Part shown: positions 6,863-15,361 of the stretch, one piece after another | How positions within the stretch are numbered: the stretch's first letter is position 1 | Layout of the letters: each line of letters starts with the position of its first letter | DNA from: GCA-2731375 sp964344935 | Lineage (GTDB): Bacteria > Pseudomonadota > Alphaproteobacteria > GCA-2731375 | Reading direction: 5' to 3' | DNA length: 64,000 nucleotides | Assembly: GCA_964344935.1 (NCBI GenBank) | Contig: CAYFPL010000001.1 | Span: 1,364,001-1,428,000, forward strand | Notes under the pieces: generated by a model | What the model was told of the DNA's origin: nothing | Databases searched by the model: none | The model's input: the letters and a program-made list of their open reading frames with translations, nothing else | Program-made: the position numbers and the translations under genes

Positions 6863-9673
6863 ATGAGCGACAAAGATTCAGCCAAAGGCGCAAATGGCGC
6901 CGGGGATGGGCCGCGGCATTTATACCTGGTTGATGGTTCGGCCTATATCTTCCGCGCCTATCATGCCCTGCCGCCACTGACCCGCAAAAGCGATGGCCTG
7001 CCGGTGGGGGCAGTATCGGGGTTCTGCAATATGTTGTCCAAACTGGTGGACGACGTTCGCGACGACGGGATCGCCGACTATTTTGCCGTCATCTTCGATG
7101 CGGCGCGCAAAACCTTCCGCAACGACATCTATCCCGAATACAAGGCCCACCGGCCGCCACCGCCCGAGGATCTGAGGCCACAGTTCCCCCTTGTGAAGCA
7201 GGCCAGCGAGGCCTTCAACTTGGCGACCGTGGAGATGCCCGGCTTCGAAGCCGACGACGTCATCGCCACTTATGCCCGTCTCGCACGGGAAGCCGGCATG
7301 GGCGTGACCATCGTCAGTTCCGACAAGGACTTGATGCAACTGGTCAACGACGATGTGATCATGCATGACCCCATGAAACAGCGCCGCATCGGGCACGAGG
7401 AAGTGGTCGAGAAATTCGGTGTCGGGCCGGAGCGCGTGATCGACGTACAGGCGCTCTGTGGCGATTCGACCGACAACGTGCCCGGCGTGCCGGGTATCGG
7501 CATCAAGACAGCCGCTTTGCTGATCAACGAATATGGCGACCTGGATGGGGTGCTGGAGCGGGCTGAAGAGATCAAGCAGCCCAAACGGCGGCAAAACCTG
7601 ATCGAACATGCGGATCTGGCGCGGGTCAGCCGCGACCTCGTGACGCTTAAGGACGATGTTCCGGTAGAACTAGGCCTGGAGGATCTGCGCCTGCAGGAGC
7701 CCGAGGCAGAAGTTCTGTTGGGTTTCCTCGCGGAAATGGAATTGCAGCGCCTGGCAGGGCGCATCGCCCAGCGCCTGGGCGGCGAGGTGCCCAATACGGC
7801 ACCCGCCACTTCCGAGCCCGACGCGCCCGCCGAACAGCAATACAAGTGCATCCAGAGCCTGAAAGAACTGCAGACTTGGGTCGAACTGGCGCGATCGGCA
7901 GGCCTGGTTGCAGTGGATACGGAGACCACCTCGCTGGATGCTATGTCGGCTGAACTGGTTGGCGTCTCCCTCTCCATTAATCCAGGCCAGGCCTGTTATA
8001 TCCCTCTGGGCCATACGGGACCTGTACCGGCGGGAGAATTGGACCTGGACGGCGCCGCCGATATACCCGAGCAGATCCCGATCGACGATGCCTTGGAGCT
8101 GCTGCGGCCGCTGCTCGCCGATCCATCCGTCTTGAAGGTGGGACAGAACCTGAAATACGACATGCTGCTGTTGCGCCGCTATGGCATAGATGTTGGCCCC
8201 ATTGACGATACCATGCTGCTCTCTTACGTCACCGAGGGCGGGTTGCACGGCCACGGCATGGACGAATTATCTAAACTGCATCTCGACATCCAGCCCATCG
8301 CCTTCAAGGAAGTCGCAGGCAGCGGCAAGTCCCAGATCACGTTTGACCAGGTGCCCCTGGATAAGGCGACGGACTACGCCGCCGAGGATGCGGATCTGAC
8401 ACTGCGGCTCTATCAATATCTCAAACCCCGCCTGTTGGTGGAACGCAAGCACACGGTCTATGAAACCCTGGAACGGCCCCTAGTGCCCGTCCTCGTCGCC
8501 ATGGAAGGCGCAGGCATCCTTGTGGACAGGGCCGAATTGGCGCGCCTTTCGGCTGACTTCGCGACCCGGATCGATACCCTGGAAGGTGAAATCCACGATC
8601 TGGCGGGGGAGAAATTCAACGTCAATTCGCCGAAACAACTAGGCGAGATCCTGTTCGACAAGATGGGCATTCCTGGCGGCAAGAAGACCAAGACAGGCGC
8701 CTATGGCACCGGCGCCGATGTTCTGGAAGGTCTGGCCGCACAAGGCCATGACCTGCCGGTCAAAGTGTTGGAATACCGCCAATTGGCGAAACTGAAGAGC
8801 ACCTATACGGACAGCCTGCAAACCCAGATCAACGCAGAGACTGGCCGGGTGCATACCTCTTATGCCATGGCCGCCACCTCGACCGGGCGGCTGGCGTCGA
8901 CCGATCCCAATTTGCAGAACATACCTGTTCGGACAGAGGAAGGCCGGCGCATCCGCAAGGCTTTTGTCGCCGCACCGGGCTGCAAACTGATGAGCGCCGA
9001 TTATTCCCAGATTGAACTGCGTCTCTTGGCCCATATCGCCGATATCAAGGCGTTGAGGGAGGCATTCCACGCCGGCCACGACATCCACGCGATGACAGCA
9101 GCCCAGGTTTTCGATCTGCCTATGGAGGACATGGACCCGATGATCCGGCGCCGCGCCAAGGCCATAAACTTTGGCATTATCTACGGCATCTCGGCCTTCG
9201 GCCTGGCCAATAACCTCGGGATCGAACGTGGCGAAGCCCAGGCTTATATCAACGCCTATTTCGAACGTTACCCGGGCATTCGCGATTATATGGAGGCTAC
9301 AAAAGCCCTGGCCCGGGAACAGGGATATGTGGAAACCGTGTTCGGCCGCCGCATCCATATGCCCGGCATCAATGACAAGAACCCGGCGCGGCGGGGCTTT
9401 CATGAACGGGCCGCTATTAACGCCCCGATCCAGGGTTCGGCCGCGGACGTGATCCGGCGGGCCATGGTGGCCATTCCCGGCGCCCTCGAGAAAGCCGGGC
9501 TGGGCGCGGCGATGCTGTTGCAGGTCCATGACGAGTTAATATTCGATGTGCCGGAAGGGGAGATCGATGACACCATCGCCGTCGTAAAGCGCGCGATGGA
9601 AGGCGCGGCGCACCTTTCCGTTCCCTTGACGGTGGATGCGGGCGTCGGCGATAGCTGGGCCGAGGCGCACTAG
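6863..9673 (+). CDS. polA: DNA polymerase I
   Basis: Replication and repair polymerase of 936 residues with all three domains. The 5' nuclease occupies about residues 15-300 (YLVDGSAYIFRAYHAL, GDSTDNVPGVPGIG). The 3'-5' exonuclease starts near residue 340 and keeps its acidic pair in AVDTETTSLD, so proofreading is probably active, unlike in some relatives. The polymerase domain (about 560-936) has SADYSQIELR, the finger-helix motif RRRAKAINFGIIYG and LQVHDELIF with the catalytic Asp. The ATG at 6863 begins MSDKDSAKG; the cyclase gene follows after 10 bp, so both may share a transcript. Confidence 0.98.
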   Translation: MSDKDSAKGANGAGDGPRHLYLVDGSAYIFRAYHALPPLTRKSDGLPVGAVSGFCNMLSKLVDDVRDDGIADYFAVIFDAARKTFRNDIYPEYKAHRPPPPEDLRPQFPLVKQASEAFNLATVEMPGFEADDVIATYARLAREAGMGVTIVSSDKDLMQLVNDDVIMHDPMKQRRIGHEEVVEKFGVGPERVIDVQALCGDSTDNVPGVPGIGIKTAALLINEYGDLDGVLERAEEIKQPKRRQNLIEHADLARVSRDLVTLKDDVPVELGLEDLRLQEPEAEVLLGFLAEMELQRLAGRIAQRLGGEVPNTAPATSEPDAPAEQQYKCIQSLKELQTWVELARSAGLVAVDTETTSLDAMSAELVGVSLSINPGQACYIPLGHTGPVPAGELDLDGAADIPEQIPIDDALELLRPLLADPSVLKVGQNLKYDMLLLRRYGIDVGPIDDTMLLSYVTEGGLHGHGMDELSKLHLDIQPIAFKEVAGSGKSQITFDQVPLDKATDYAAEDADLTLRLYQYLKPRLLVERKHTVYETLERPLVPVLVAMEGAGILVDRAELARLSADFATRIDTLEGEIHDLAGEKFNVNSPKQLGEILFDKMGIPGGKKTKTGAYGTGADVLEGLAAQGHDLPVKVLEYRQLAKLKSTYTDSLQTQINAETGRVHTSYAMAATSTGRLASTDPNLQNIPVRTEEGRRIRKAFVAAPGCKLMSADYSQIELRLLAHIADIKALREAFHAGHDIHAMTAAQVFDLPMEDMDPMIRRRAKAINFGIIYGISAFGLANNLGIERGEAQAYINAYFERYPGIRDYMEATKALAREQGYVETVFGRRIHMPGINDKNPARRGFHERAAINAPIQGSAADVIRRAMVAIPGALEKAGLGAAMLLQVHDELIFDVPEGEIDDTIAVVKRAMEGAAHLSVPLTVDAGVGDSWAEAH

Positions 9674-9683
9674 CGATTCCTAA

Positions 9684-11411
9684 ATGGGACAGGGGTTGAC
9701 GCGAAAAATACGCCTGATCAGCGGCCTGGTTTTGTTCGCCTTCGTCACGACGCATTTTCTGAACCATTCCTTGGGAAACATATCCCTCGATGCCATGGAA
9801 GCGGGGCGGAAAATATTCCTTCTGTTCTGGCGCACCTGGCCAGCGACCATTGTGCTTTATGCGGCGCTGATGGCTCATGTGGTGATGTCTTTGTGGGCGA
9901 TTTGGCAGCGACGCTCGCTGCGCATGTCGGTCGCGGAAGGTTTTCAAGTCGTTCTCGCCCTATGTATACCATTTTTGTTGGCGCCCCACGTTATTGCCAC
10001 ACGCGGCCTGCACGAATTGTTCGGCGTTCATGACAGCTATCTCTTCGAGATCTTCAGCGTCTGGGTATTCGAGCCACGGAACGGCTGGCTTTTGGCCACT
10101 TCAGTGGTCGTGGTCTGGGCCCATGGTTGCATCGGCCTACACCAGTGGCTGCGGCTTCGGCCTTGGTACGAACGGTTCCAGCCTTGGCTGTTCATAGGCG
10201 CCATTCTGCTGCCGGCTTTCGCGCTCTCCGGGTTCGCCGGCGTGGGAAGACAGATTGCGATATGGGCCCAGGACAAGGCATGGCGGGCTGAAGCGTTCGA
10301 GTCCTTCAATTTTACCCGACCAGGTTCGGAATTGGTTGGCTTCGTCTACGATACGGTGGACAAGGTCTACATCGGCGTCGCCATTGTCTTGGCCGTAGTA
10401 TTCCTGGGCCGACTGGCGAGAAGATATTGGGCCCGGCGCGGTGCGCGGATCGTCATCACCTATCCCGATGGCGACGAAGCGGCCGTGGAACCGGGCCTCA
10501 GCGTGCTGGACGCATCGCGCCTGCTGGGCCTTCCACATGCTTCCATCTGCGGCGGCCGGGGGCGGTGTTCCACTTGCCGGGTACGCATCGCAGACGGGGA
10601 GAAAGACTTGCCCCCGCCGAGCGAGGATGAATTGAAGGTGCTGGCCCGGGTCGGTGCGCCAGAAAGCGTCCGCCTGGCCTGCCAGTTGCGCCCTTCGGCG
10701 GATGTGTCGGTGGTGCCACTTCTTCCCCCCACCATCGGCGCACGGGACAGCCAGACCAAACCCACCTATCTGCAAGGCAGCGAACGAGAGATCGCCGTTC
10801 TGTTCGCCGATCTCCGCTCTTTCACCCAGTTTTCGGAAAGCAAGCTGCCTTACGACGTGGTCTTTGCCCTAAACCAGTATTTCAGGGGCATGGGACAGGC
10901 TGTGGAGGAAGCTGGCGGGCATTTGGACAAATTCATCGGCGACGGGGTCATGGCCCTGTTCGGCGTGCAGGATGGTTTGGAAAAGGGTTGCCGGCAGGCA
11001 TTGGCTGCGGCAGGGGCAATGGCTCAGGCATTGGAGCATCTGAATCATCAATTGCGTCACGATTTGGCGGAACCACTGCGCATGGGCATCGGCGTTCACG
11101 CCGGCCCGGCCATAGTGGGTGAAATGGGCTATGGCGCCGCCACCACCATTACCGCCATCGGCGATACGGTCAACACAGCCTCACGCCTGGAAACAATGAC
11201 CAAGGAGTTCACGGTCCAGGCAATCGTCTCCCAACAGGTCGCAGCGAAAGCGGGCGCTGACCTATCGAAATATGACGTCCGTCAGGTCACGGTAAGAGGC
11301 CGGGCGGAGGCCATGGACGTATTTTTGATACCCGATGCCCGCCACCTAGGTAGCGGCGAGCCCAGCCCGCGCCGCCGCCGAAGGGTGCGCGTCAAAGCAC
11401 CGGCGGCATAG
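9684..11411 (+). CDS. Membrane class III adenylate cyclase with haem-type anchor and 2Fe-2S ferredoxin domain
   Basis: A 575-residue three-part protein. Residues 1-250 hold about six membrane segments with histidines at 24, 28, 65, 102, 147 and 153; this resembles the diheme cytochrome-b anchor of Sinorhizobium CyaC, which answers to quinone redox state. Residues 253-345 form a ferredoxin with Cys289-x5-Cys295-x2-Cys298-x34-Cys333. Residues 365-555 are the cyclase: metal Asp376 (VLFADLRSFT) and Asp420 (FIGDGVMALFG), Lys416 suited to ATP, and the Asn497/Arg501 pair in TVNTASR. The catalytic set looks complete, so cAMP synthesis controlled by respiratory redox state is the likely role. The gene starts 10 bp after polA. 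Confidence 0.88.
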   Translation: MGQGLTRKIRLISGLVLFAFVTTHFLNHSLGNISLDAMEAGRKIFLLFWRTWPATIVLYAALMAHVVMSLWAIWQRRSLRMSVAEGFQVVLALCIPFLLAPHVIATRGLHELFGVHDSYLFEIFSVWVFEPRNGWLLATSVVVVWAHGCIGLHQWLRLRPWYERFQPWLFIGAILLPAFALSGFAGVGRQIAIWAQDKAWRAEAFESFNFTRPGSELVGFVYDTVDKVYIGVAIVLAVVFLGRLARRYWARRGARIVITYPDGDEAAVEPGLSVLDASRLLGLPHASICGGRGRCSTCRVRIADGEKDLPPPSEDELKVLARVGAPESVRLACQLRPSADVSVVPLLPPTIGARDSQTKPTYLQGSEREIAVLFADLRSFTQFSESKLPYDVVFALNQYFRGMGQAVEEAGGHLDKFIGDGVMALFGVQDGLEKGCRQALAAAGAMAQALEHLNHQLRHDLAEPLRMGIGVHAGPAIVGEMGYGAATTITAIGDTVNTASRLETMTKEFTVQAIVSQQVAAKAGADLSKYDVRQVTVRGRAEAMDVFLIPDARHLGSGEPSPRRRRRVRVKAPAA

Positions 11412-11447
11412 CAAGAAAGAAAAAGGCCGCGCCAGTACGGCGCGGCC
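11412..11447 (-). terminator. Rho-independent terminator of groESL
   Basis: On the minus strand a perfect 9-bp stem, GGCCGCGCC/GGCGCGGCC with a five-base loop, is followed by TTTTTCTTTC. It lies 31 bp after the groEL stop. The plus-strand cyclase ends just before it, so the hairpin may serve both genes. Confidence 0.85.
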
Positions 11448-11478
11448 TCCAATGGTTGATGGGTCTTGCGCGACCGGC

Positions 11479-13146
11479 TTAGAAGCCCATGTCGCCCATG
11501 CCGCCCATACCACCCATGCCGCCCATGCCACCCATATCGGGCATCGCCGGCGCGGCGCTTTTCTTTTCGGGCTTTTCGGCGACCATGGCTTCCGTGGTGA
11601 TCAGAAGGCCCGCGACGGACGCCGCATCCTGCAGCGCTGTGCGCACCACCTTGGCCGGATCGACAATGCCGTCCTTGACCAGATCCACGTACTTTTCGGT
11701 CTGGGCATTGAAGCCCCAAGCGGTGTTCTTGCTCTCTGCCACCTTGGAGGCGACGACAGCACCGTCCACGCCCGCGTTCTCGGCAATTTGCCGGATCGGG
11801 GCCTGCAGGGCGCGGCGGATGATATCGATACCCGCCTGTTGATCGGCATTGCTGACCTTCAGTTTATCCAGAGAGCGGCCGGCATACATCAGCGCCGCGC
11901 CGCCGCCCGGCACGATGCCTTCCTCGACCGCGGCCCGAGTGGATGACAGGGCATCGTCCACGCGGTCCTTTTTCTCCTTCACCTCGACCTCGGTGGCACC
12001 GCCGACCTTGATGACGGCGACGCCGCCCGCCAGCTTGGCCAGACGCTCGTGCAGTTTTTCTTTGTCGTACTCGGACGTGGTCTCGTCCGCCTGGGCACGA
12101 ATCTGGCTGCAGCGTGCGGTAATGTCGGCCTTCTTGCCGGCGCCGTTGACGATGGTGGTCTCTTCCTTGGTCATGGAGACCCGCTTGGCCGTGCCCAGCA
12201 TGTCGAGGGTGACATTCTCGAGCTTGATGCCCAGATCCTCGGAGATCACCTGACCGCCGGTCAAAATAGCGATGTCTTCGAGCATGGCCTTGCGGCGATC
12301 GCCAAAGCCCGGTGCCTTGACGGCGGCAACCTTGAGGCCGCCACGCAGCTTATTGACCACCAGGGTGGCCAAGGCTTCGCCTTCCACGTCCTCAGCGATG
12401 ATCAGCAACGGCCGGCCGGACTGCACCACCGCTTCCAGGATCGGAAGCATGGCTTGCAGAGAGGTCAGCTTGGCTTCGTGGAGGAGTATGTAAGGGTTCT
12501 CCTGTTCGGAGACCATTTTTTCGGCATTGGTGATGAAGTAGGGGGAGAGATAGCCACGGTCGAACTGCATACCTTCGACCACGTCCAATTCGGTATCAAG
12601 GCTCTGGGCCTCTTCCACCGTGATAACGCCTTCGTTGCCGACCTTTTCCATGGCGGTGGCGATCATTTCGCCCACTTCCATTTCGCCGTTGGCGGAAATG
12701 GCGCCGACCTGGGCCACCTCGGTCCGGCCGGAGATCTTCTTGGAGCTCTTCACCAGAGCTGCGACAACGGTGTCGACGGCCAAATCCACACCGCGGCGCA
12801 GATCCATGGGGTTCATTCCCGCGGCCACCGCCTTGGCGCCCTCGCGAACGATGGACTGGGCCAAAACCGTCGCAGTGGTGGTGCCGTCGCCGGCTACATC
12901 ATTGGTCTTGGAGGCAACCTCGCGGACCATTTGGGCGCCCATGTTCTCGAACTTGTCTTTCAGTTCGATTTCCTTGGCGACAGTCACGCCATCCTTGGTC
13001 ACGCGCGGCGCGCCGAAGGATTTGTCGAGAACCACGTTGCGGCCCTTGGGGCCCAGGGTCACCTTGACGGCGTTCGCCAATACGTCGACGCCGCGCAGCA
13101 TACCCTCACGGGCTTCGCTACTGAATCTTACTTCTTTGCCAGCCAT
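11479..13146 (-). CDS. groEL: Chaperonin GroEL
   Basis: The 60-kDa chaperonin that refolds proteins with GroES and ATP. The start MAGKEVRFSSEAREGMLRG, VTLGPKGRNVVLDKSFG, DGTTTATVLAQ and the GGVAVIKVGGATEVEVKEKKDRVDDA region are all typical. The tail has the usual GGM repeats, ending MGDMGF. It has 555 residues. AGGAGG lies eight bases before the ATG at 13146 but only two before the ATG at 13152, so I use the inner one. It is the second gene of groESL, 52 bp after groES. Confidence 0.99.
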   Translation of the reverse strand: MAGKEVRFSSEAREGMLRGVDVLANAVKVTLGPKGRNVVLDKSFGAPRVTKDGVTVAKEIELKDKFENMGAQMVREVASKTNDVAGDGTTTATVLAQSIVREGAKAVAAGMNPMDLRRGVDLAVDTVVAALVKSSKKISGRTEVAQVGAISANGEMEVGEMIATAMEKVGNEGVITVEEAQSLDTELDVVEGMQFDRGYLSPYFITNAEKMVSEQENPYILLHEAKLTSLQAMLPILEAVVQSGRPLLIIAEDVEGEALATLVVNKLRGGLKVAAVKAPGFGDRRKAMLEDIAILTGGQVISEDLGIKLENVTLDMLGTAKRVSMTKEETTIVNGAGKKADITARCSQIRAQADETTSEYDKEKLHERLAKLAGGVAVIKVGGATEVEVKEKKDRVDDALSSTRAAVEEGIVPGGGAALMYAGRSLDKLKVSNADQQAGIDIIRRALQAPIRQIAENAGVDGAVVASKVAESKNTAWGFNAQTEKYVDLVKDGIVDPAKVVRTALQDAASVAGLLITTEAMVAEKPEKKSAAPAMPDMGGMGGMGGMGGMGDMGF

Positions 13147-13198
13147 TTTCATGGCCTCCTATCTGTTTCTGATTTGGGAAAAGGGTTGGGCGACTGGT

Positions 13199-13528
13199 TT
13201 AAGCCGCCTTTTTGCCCTTCTTCGCCTTCTTGGCCGGCTTGTCCACAAGCACCGCCATGATGTCGGATTCATTCATGATCAGCAGTTCCTGGCCGTCCAA
13301 GGTGACCTCGGTGCCGGACCATTTGCCGAACAGAACCTTGTCGCCAACGGCGACCGCGGGGGCGACACGTTCCCCTTTTTCATCCCGGGCGCCCGGGCCG
13401 ACGCCCTTGACGATTCCCTGCATGGGTTTTTCCGTGGCCGTATCGGGAATAATAATTCCGCCGGCGGTTTTTACGTCTTCCTCGGCGCGCTGGATCAGCA
13501 CGCGGTCGTTCAGCGGACGAAGCTTCAT
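13199..13528 (-). CDS. groES: Co-chaperonin GroES with a lysine-rich C-terminal tail
   Basis: Lid of the GroEL cage. It begins MKLRPLNDRVLIQR and has the mobile loop around TAGGIIIPDTATEKP and the usual DKVLFGKWSGTEV and ESDIMAVL. GroES usually stops there at about 95 residues; this one continues with VDKPAKKAKKGKKAA to 109 residues. The extension is in the same frame and strongly basic. The ATG at 13528 has GAGAGGA just upstream; a TTG at 13540 would lengthen it. First gene of groESL, behind a promoter with CIRCE. Confidence 0.97.
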   Translation of the reverse strand: MKLRPLNDRVLIQRAEEDVKTAGGIIIPDTATEKPMQGIVKGVGPGARDEKGERVAPAVAVGDKVLFGKWSGTEVTLDGQELLIMNESDIMAVLVDKPAKKAKKGKKAA

Positions 13529-13613
13529 GGGTCCTCTCAATCGCTGTAGGTTTCAAAAGTTGGTTTCATTCGTGGCTGCTTTTTTGCCGTTTTCAGCCGC
13601 TCTAAGCCGTGTG

Positions 13614-13640
13614 TTAGCACTCTATGTAAGTGAGTGCCAG
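13614..13640. promoter_or_regulatory. CIRCE element (HrcA operator) of groESL
   Basis: TTAGCACTC, nine bases, GAGTGCCAG. The left arm is the perfect consensus and the right arm differs from GAGTGCTAA at two positions. It lies directly downstream of the groESL -10, over the predicted transcription start, which is where HrcA represses heat-shock operons. Confidence 0.92.
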
Positions 13641-13642
13641 TG

Positions 13643-13671
13643 ATTTAGGGGAGCGTCGCCGACGGATCAAG
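13643..13671 (-). promoter_or_regulatory. groESL promoter
   Basis: On the minus strand CTTGAT, 17 bases, CTAAAT. The CTTG core suits both the housekeeping and the heat-shock sigma factor of alphaproteobacteria. CIRCE begins three bases after the -10, so repression would block start-site access. Confidence 0.7.
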
Positions 13672-13703
13672 GGATTATTTTCTCCGAACCTCGGACATAT
13701 CTG

Positions 13704-13730
13704 GCAGCAGTCCATGATGGAGAGTGCTAA
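13704..13730. promoter_or_regulatory. Second, degenerate CIRCE-like element
   Basis: GCAGCAGTC, nine bases, GAGTGCTAA. The right arm is a perfect CIRCE half-site and the left arm matches TTAGCACTC at six of nine positions, with exact nine-base spacing. It lies upstream of the groESL -35 and just before a CTTGAA on the plus strand that could serve usg. Confidence 0.5.
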
Positions 13731-13733
13731 GCC

Positions 13734-13762
13734 CTTGAATTTGCACAACTTTCAACCCTTCG
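13734..13762 (+). promoter_or_regulatory. Candidate heat-shock-type promoter for usg
   Basis: CTTGAA at 13734-13739, then 17 bases, then CCTTCG (13757-13762), faintly like an alphaproteobacterial RpoH -10. The -35 is good and the -10 weak. It lies four bases after the second CIRCE-like element and about 70 bp before the usg start. Confidence 0.3.
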
Positions 13763-13830
13763 TTAAGCTATTTCGCGGATCATGGAAATGATTCGAGGCG
13801 TGATCGATTACATGGGGAAGGAGCCTTGTC

Positions 13831-14094
13831 ATGGCCACTTTGAAAACGCAATTGGACGGATACCGTCTGACCACGGCCGAGATCATCTATCACATGCCGG
13901 ATCAGCCCAGCTTGCTGCAAACCTTTTTGTGGCAGGAGTATGACATCGCCCCCAAATTCCCCCGCCTGCACAAGTTCCTGACCTTTTGGGAAGAGAACCT
14001 GGACGGTCCACTGCATTCGGTACGCCTGGCTTCAGCCAAGCTGGTCACACCGTCACAGTTTCGCCATTTGGATCTGGACAAGATCGTCCACTAG
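13831..14094 (+). CDS. usg: Usg family protein
   Basis: An 87-residue protein matching the alphaproteobacterial Usg family: LTTAEIIYHMPDQPSLLQTF, then QEYDIAPKFPRLHKFLTFWE. Annotation in databases often links it to tryptophan biosynthesis because of an old gene neighbourhood, but no activity is firmly known. It has no membrane segment. GGGGAAGGAG lies upstream of the ATG. It is divergent from groESL across a region with two CIRCE-like elements, which suggests heat-shock control. Its stop overlaps the convergent SDR stop by four bases. Confidence 0.9.
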   Translation: MATLKTQLDGYRLTTAEIIYHMPDQPSLLQTFLWQEYDIAPKFPRLHKFLTFWEENLDGPLHSVRLASAKLVTPSQFRHLDLDKIVH

Positions 14095-14864
14095 TTCGCG
14101 GTCATCCCGCCATCAATGACCAGCTCGGAACCGGTTACCCAGGCGGATTCGTCGGACGCCAGGTACAAACAGCCATTGGCAATATCCCGCGGCACCCCGA
14201 AGCGGCCCAATGGTGTTGCCTCGATGCGTTTCGCCGCCACCTCCGGGTTTGAATGACCAGGCAGGGTCATGGGCGTATCCACGAAACCGGGGTGGATAGA
14301 GTTGACCCTGATCTTATCGGGCGCGTATTGGATCGCCGCCGCCTTGGAAAAGATGCGAACCGCACCCTTGGATGCATGATAGGCAGCGTTGGCGAAGGAC
14401 CCGATGATGCCGCAGATGGATGATATATTGACGATGGAACCGCCGCCTGCCCTGCGCATTGGCGCGATCACGGCCTTGGTGCCTAGAAACGTGCCGGTGG
14501 CGTTCACCTCCATGACATGGTTCCATTTTTCCAAGGTCTGATCTTCCAAAAGGCCGCCTGCGGTAAGCGTCGTTTGAATATTCTGCTGCGGGTCCCGGCC
14601 TGAAATGCCGGCAATGTTGGTCAGGACATCGATCTTGCCTTCCGCTTGTTCCACATCCGCTACCAGAGCGGCCCATTGCTCTTCGCTGGTCACTTCCAAT
14701 GTACGGTAGGTCGCAGCCGCGCCAATTTCATCGGCCACTGCTTGCCCCAAGGCATCATTGACATCACAAAGAATGACGTGTGCGCCCTCGGCTGCAAAAA
14801 CGCGCGCTGTTTCGGCACCGATGCCTGAAGCGCCTCCCGTCACGATGGCCACCTTGCCTTCCAT
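14091..14864 (-). CDS. SDR family oxidoreductase
   Basis: A 257-residue short-chain dehydrogenase, probably NAD(H)-linked because Asp follows the second strand (VILCDVND). It has the TGGASGIGAETARVFA glycine motif, the NIAGIS strand, SSICGIIGS and the catalytic YHASKGA (Tyr-x3-Lys). The end SELVIDGGMTAN is typical. The ATG at 14864 (MEGKVAIVTGG) is eight bases from the N run, so its ribosome site and promoter are missing. The frame stays open through the gap, so a longer N-terminus cannot be excluded. Substrate unknown. Confidence 0.9.
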   Translation of the reverse strand: MEGKVAIVTGGASGIGAETARVFAAEGAHVILCDVNDALGQAVADEIGAAATYRTLEVTSEEQWAALVADVEQAEGKIDVLTNIAGISGRDPQQNIQTTLTAGGLLEDQTLEKWNHVMEVNATGTFLGTKAVIAPMRRAGGGSIVNISSICGIIGSFANAAYHASKGAVRIFSKAAAIQYAPDKIRVNSIHPGFVDTPMTLPGHSNPEVAAKRIEATPLGRFGVPRDIANGCLYLASDESAWVTGSELVIDGGMTAN

Positions 14865-14872
14865 TCGATTGC

Positions 14873-14882
14873 NNNNNNNNNN
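14873..14882. other. Assembly gap (10 Ns)
   Basis: Ten undetermined bases directly upstream of the SDR start. A round number of Ns is normally a scaffolding placeholder, so the true distance and order here are not proven. Confidence 0.95.
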
Positions 14883-15004
14883 TCTGCATCTCTTCCTCCC
14901 ATCCGCCACAGGGCTTGGATTATTTGAACCCTGGTTGTCGAATGCTTGCACAATGGCATGCGCCATTCACCATGTTTTCATGAATTCGCAATAGGCTTCG
15001 AATT

Positions 15005-15274
15005 ATGAAGACGGTAGCAACGACGGAAGCCGCATTGGCCCACGCCAACGCCTTGGTGCTGTCCCTCGATCCACACGACAGGAACAGCGCAGATAGGATG
15101 TGCCAAATCCTACGGCCGATTGCCGAAGCCCTGTGCCGCGAAACCGGGGCGACAGGCCAAGATATCGGGATAGGCTACAGCCGTGGCTTTCTTGGCCTAA
15201 CCGCCGACAGCCACCGGGCCGTCACATGGTCTCTGGATGCTGAAGGCATCTACCGCACCTTCAAGATCAACTAA
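15005..15274 (+). CDS. Hypothetical 89-residue protein
   Basis: I do not recognise a family. The frame starts MKTVATTEAALAHANALVLS and reads as a soluble alpha/beta protein, with a C-terminal half of SRGFLGLTADSHRAVTWSLD type and an end YRTFKIN. Codon use looks like the neighbours, and no other frame here is better. The upstream 120 bp reach back to the assembly gap. It precedes the isomerase gene by 87 bp. There is no signal peptide or membrane segment. Confidence 0.5.
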   Translation: MKTVATTEAALAHANALVLSLDPHDRNSADRMCQILRPIAEALCRETGATGQDIGIGYSRGFLGLTADSHRAVTWSLDAEGIYRTFKIN

Positions 15275-15361
15275 GCCAATATCCGCCTAGCCTCTGCGGC
15301 ACTTTCCAGTAAACCCGTTCTCAGGCACACTCGCCGGCAAGCCAGACTAGGAATTGCCGTC

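Noticed and set aside
11479..11560. GGM-type short repeat at the end of groEL as a DNA repeat or microsatellite
   Set aside because: It encodes the normal Gly-Gly-Met tail of GroEL and needs no other explanation.
12049..13260. A 403-codon open frame on the plus strand opposite groEL and groES
   Set aside because: It is antisense to the unmistakable groESL genes. The strong codon bias of GC-rich genes opens long antisense frames, and its product (His/Gly-rich, low complexity) resembles no family. Similar antisense frames lie opposite polA, the permease and the flavoprotein.
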